DNA from: Methyloprofundus sp.
Lineage (GTDB): Bacteria; Pseudomonadota; Gammaproteobacteria; Methylococcales; Methylomonadaceae
DNA: 6,106 nt
Direction: 5' to 3'
NCBI GenBank assembly: GCA_030619185.1
Contig: JAUXBW010000140.1
Coordinates: forward strand, 1-6,106
Shown: positions 3,820-6,106 of the stretch, piece by piece
Layout of the letters: every line of letters starts with the position of its first letter
How positions within the stretch are numbered: the first letter of the stretch is position 1
Notes under the pieces: generated by a model
The model's database searches: none
Seen by the model: only the letters and a program-made list of their open reading frames with translations
Told to the model about the DNA's origin: nothing
Position numbers and translations under genes: made by a program

Positions 3820-5988
3820 ATGGATGTAACGGCAATTATTGATTCTTTAAATGATGCACAGCGTGAAGCAGTCTCGGCACCTTCCCGTTCAATGCTGGTT
3901 TTAGCGGGTGCAGGCAGCGGAAAAACCCGCGTGCTGGTACATCGTATTGCCTGGTTAATCAAAATTGAGCAGATTTCACCGCATAATATTCTGGCAGTGA
4001 CCTTTACCAATAAAGCGGCAAAAGAAATGCGTACCCGGGTTGAAGACTTGCTGAATATTTCTGCTCGTTCGATGTGGATTGGTACCTTTCATGGACTGGC
4101 GCACCGTTTATTACGCCAGCATAATAAAGAAGCAAAATTACCTGATACTTTTCAGGTTATTGACTCAGATGATCAGTTGCGTCTAATAAAACGCCTGATG
4201 AAAGCCATGAATATTGATGATAATCGCTGGCCACCCAAGCAAGTAGTCTGGTTTATTAATGCACAAAAGGATGAAGGTATCCGTGCCAGTCATATAAAGG
4301 AGAGTGGGGATCTTTATCAGCAAAAAATGCTGGAAATTTATCGTGCCTATGAAGACTTATGTCATCGCTCTGGACTGGTTGATTTTGCTGAGTTGCTCTT
4401 AAAAGCACATGAAACGCTGCGTGATAATGCTGAATTATTAGAATTTTACCGAGCACGCTTTAAACAAGTACATGTAGATGAATTTCAGGACACTAATACC
4501 GTTCAATATGCCTGGTTGCGTTTATTAACAGAAGGGCAGGATAATTTATTTGTCGTGGGTGATGATGATCAGTCTATTTATGGCTGGCGCGGGGCGAAGA
4601 TTGAAAATATGTTCAATTTTCAAAAGCATTACCCCAATCATTTACTGATTCGTTTGGAACAGAACTATCGCTCAACGGGGAATATTCTTAAAGCATCTAA
4701 TGCTTTAATAGCCTGTAATGAAGGGCGTATGGGCAAAGAACTTAGAACCGAGGGCGGCGATGGTGATTTGATTTCTTTGTATACCGCTTTTAATGAGCAG
4801 GATGAGGCCTACTTCGTGGTAGAGCGTATTCGCAAATGGGTTGCCGAGGGTAATTTACGTTCTGACATCGCTATTTTATATCGTTCTAATGCACAATCAC
4901 GGCAGTTTGAAGAAAAGCTGATGGCAACAGGGACACCTTATCGTGTTTATGGTGGGTTACGCTTTTTTGACCGGATGGAAATTAAAAATGCCTTAGCTTA
5001 TCTGTTTCTGATGATGCATAAGGATAATGACTCGGCTTTTGAGCGCATTATAAATACACCGACGCGCGGTGTGGGTGCGAAGACACTGGATGATATACGA
5101 AAATTTGCCAGAGAAAGACAGATCAGTTTATGGTTAGCTATGCTGGAATTAATGAAAACGGGGCATTTTACGCCACGCGCAGAAAATGCCTTAAAGGGCT
5201 TTGTGCAGTTGATTAATGGTCTGGGTGAACAGAGGAGCGAACTGGAACTTTATGAGCAGGTTAAGCAGGTTATTGAGAAAAGTGGTTTGATTGAATACCA
5301 TAAAAAAGAGAAAGGGGATAAAGGTGAGGCACGGGTAGAAAATCTGGAAGAATTGGTCAATGCCGCCCGCCAGTTTGATTATGATGAAGAAAATGAAGAA
5401 AACTTTACAGAGTTAGATTTGTTTTTAGCTCATGCCGCATTAGAATCAGGAGATGCGCAGGCCGATGATTTTGAAGATTGTGTGCAATTAATGACGTTGC
5501 ACTCGGCCAAAGGCCTGGAATTTCCTCTGGTTTTTATGGTTGGACTAGAAGAGGGCTTGTTCCCTTCGCAACAGTCAGTTGACGATATTGCTCGCCTAGA
5601 AGAAGAGCGACGCTTATGCTATGTCGGTATGACTCGTGCGATGAAGTTGTTATATATCAGTTATGCAGAGTCCAGACGTTTATACGGTAAAGAAAATTAC
5701 CCACGACCTTCGCGATTTTTAAAAGAAATTCCAGCTGAGCAATTGCAGGAGATTCGTGTACGCGCGAGTATCAGTAAGCCTGTAACTAGTATAAAACCAT
5801 CCAGAGGCGCGGCAATCGGTACTAGCGGACGCTATCAACTGGGGCAAAGGGTGAGGCACAAAAAGTTTGGTGAAGGCGTGGTTTTGCAAGTGGATGGCGA
5901 GGGTGCACAGGAAAGAGTGCAGATTAATTTTGCGACAGCTGGAATGAAATGGTTGATGTTGTCCTATGCCAGTTTAGAGGTTTTATAA
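3820..5988 (+). CDS. uvrD: DNA helicase II, UvrD (SF1A 3'-5' helicase)
   Basis: A 722-residue ATP-driven 3'-5' DNA helicase that removes the incised oligonucleotide and UvrC in nucleotide excision repair, unwinds nicked DNA in MutHLS mismatch repair and strips RecA filaments. All SF1A motifs are visible: Q-motif Gln14, Walker A GAGSGKT at 30-36, motif Ia AVTFTNKAAKEM at 59-70, motif II VDEFQDT at 219-225, motif III VGDDDQSIYGWRGA at 246-259, motif IV RLEQNYRST at 278-286, motif V LMTLHSAKGLEF at 557-568, and motif VI YVGMTRA at 601-607. The C-terminal LGQRVRHKKFGEG (674-686) is the Tudor-like module reported to bind RNA polymerase. Length (E. coli UvrD is 720) and near-collinearity from the first residue to the end favour UvrD over Rep and fix the start, although the Shine-Dalgarno sequence is weak. 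Monocistronic by appearance. No LexA box of E. coli type lies upstream. Confidence 0.97.
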   Translation: MDVTAIIDSLNDAQREAVSAPSRSMLVLAGAGSGKTRVLVHRIAWLIKIEQISPHNILAVTFTNKAAKEMRTRVEDLLNISARSMWIGTFHGLAHRLLRQHNKEAKLPDTFQVIDSDDQLRLIKRLMKAMNIDDNRWPPKQVVWFINAQKDEGIRASHIKESGDLYQQKMLEIYRAYEDLCHRSGLVDFAELLLKAHETLRDNAELLEFYRARFKQVHVDEFQDTNTVQYAWLRLLTEGQDNLFVVGDDDQSIYGWRGAKIENMFNFQKHYPNHLLIRLEQNYRSTGNILKASNALIACNEGRMGKELRTEGGDGDLISLYTAFNEQDEAYFVVERIRKWVAEGNLRSDIAILYRSNAQSRQFEEKLMATGTPYRVYGGLRFFDRMEIKNALAYLFLMMHKDNDSAFERIINTPTRGVGAKTLDDIRKFARERQISLWLAMLELMKTGHFTPRAENALKGFVQLINGLGEQRSELELYEQVKQVIEKSGLIEYHKKEKGDKGEARVENLEELVNAARQFDYDEENEENFTELDLFLAHAALESGDAQADDFEDCVQLMTLHSAKGLEFPLVFMVGLEEGLFPSQQSVDDIARLEEERRLCYVGMTRAMKLLYISYAESRRLYGKENYPRPSRFLKEIPAEQLQEIRVRASISKPVTSIKPSRGAAIGTSGRYQLGQRVRHKKFGEGVVLQVDGEGAQERVQINFATAGMKWLMLSYASLEVL

Positions 5989-6002
5989 GTATTTTGAAAT
6001 AC

Positions 6003-6062
6003 TGTAGGAGCGTTTTTAGCCGCGAATGATATGCTTTTTCGCGGTTAAAGACCGCTTCTGCA
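6003..6062 (+). repeat. REP-like doublet palindrome after uvrD
   Basis: The 5' arm (6003-6025) starts TGTAGGAGCG and ends GCCGCGA. The 3' arm (6039-6062) is its near-complete reverse complement, pairing over some 23 bp with three G-T pairs and one bulged C (6052), around a 13-nt loop. Read on the minus strand, the 3' arm is itself a REP-like monomer (TGCAGAAGCGG...CCGCGA) with its own perfect hairpin, GCGGT (6041-6045) / ACCGC (6051-6055). This is the inverted-pair layout of REP/BIME elements mobilised by RAYT transposases. No T-run follows, so it is not a classical intrinsic terminator, but so strong a hairpin 15 bp past the uvrD stop may stabilise or end the transcript. Confidence 0.75.
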
Positions 6063-6073
6063 TATTCTCTATT

Positions 6074-6077
6074 GGAG
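6074..6077 (+). promoter_or_regulatory. Ribosome binding site of the gene cut by the window edge
   Basis: GGAG is followed by an 8-nt spacer and ATG at 6086. This supports a real gene start despite only seven visible codons. Confidence 0.6.
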
Positions 6078-6085
6078 TTTACACT

Positions 6086-6106
6086 ATGACAAAAATTACA
6101 CAATTA
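6086..6106 (+). CDS. Start of an unidentified protein (5' partial)
   Basis: ATG and six further codons (MTKITQL) run off the end of the window in an open frame, preceded by a well-placed GGAG. Seven residues are too few to assign a family. The gene is on the same strand as uvrD, 97 bp past its stop and separated from it by the REP-like palindrome, so co-transcription is uncertain. Confidence 0.6.

Noticed and set aside
3813..4456. Minus-strand open frames of 65-66 codons opposite the 5' part of uvrD
   Set aside because: They are antisense to conserved helicase motifs and have no independent support.

Overview
The window looks like AT-leaning chromosomal DNA of a gammaproteobacterium. The main evidence is a full-length, clearly gammaproteobacterial UvrD that keeps an E. 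coli-like N-terminus (MDV...DSLNDAQREAV) and the C-terminal VRHKKFGEG module. Supporting evidence is a type I-E CRISPR repeat and REP-like TGTAGGAGCG palindromes of the kind common in gammaproteobacterial genomes. The species cannot be fixed from this sequence.

Layout. Positions 1-123 are the leader-distal end of a type I-E CRISPR array: one spacer, a 29-bp repeat, a 32-bp spacer, and a terminal repeat whose 3' half has decayed. Leader and cas genes, if present, lie to the left, outside the window. After about 210 bp of noncoding DNA comes a plus-strand gene (334-1563) for a tandem HD / HD-GYP phosphohydrolase, probably a cyclic-dinucleotide phosphodiesterase. It converges on a minus-strand gene (1692-2933) for a YihY/BrkB-family inner-membrane protein with a cytoplasmic winged-helix-like tail; a candidate minus-strand terminator lies between them. 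A 354-bp gap follows, containing a promoter candidate with an overlapping dyad and a perfect 11-bp hairpin. Next is a small minus-strand DUF2892 membrane protein (3288-3500). A 319-bp divergent intergenic region leads to uvrD (3820-5988, plus strand), DNA helicase II. After uvrD there is a roughly 60-bp REP-like doublet palindrome, then a good ribosome binding site and the first seven codons of another plus-strand gene cut by the window edge.

Function. These are mostly independent single-gene transcription units, not one operon or a defence island: CRISPR memory, cyclic-dinucleotide turnover, two membrane proteins of poorly defined role, and a housekeeping DNA-repair helicase. I see no convincing novel multigene system. 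The points most worth a second look are the decayed CRISPR terminus (loss of the Cas6e hairpin in the last repeat), the HD protein with two apparently intact metal sites, the dyad on the brkB-like promoter, and the palindromes between genes.
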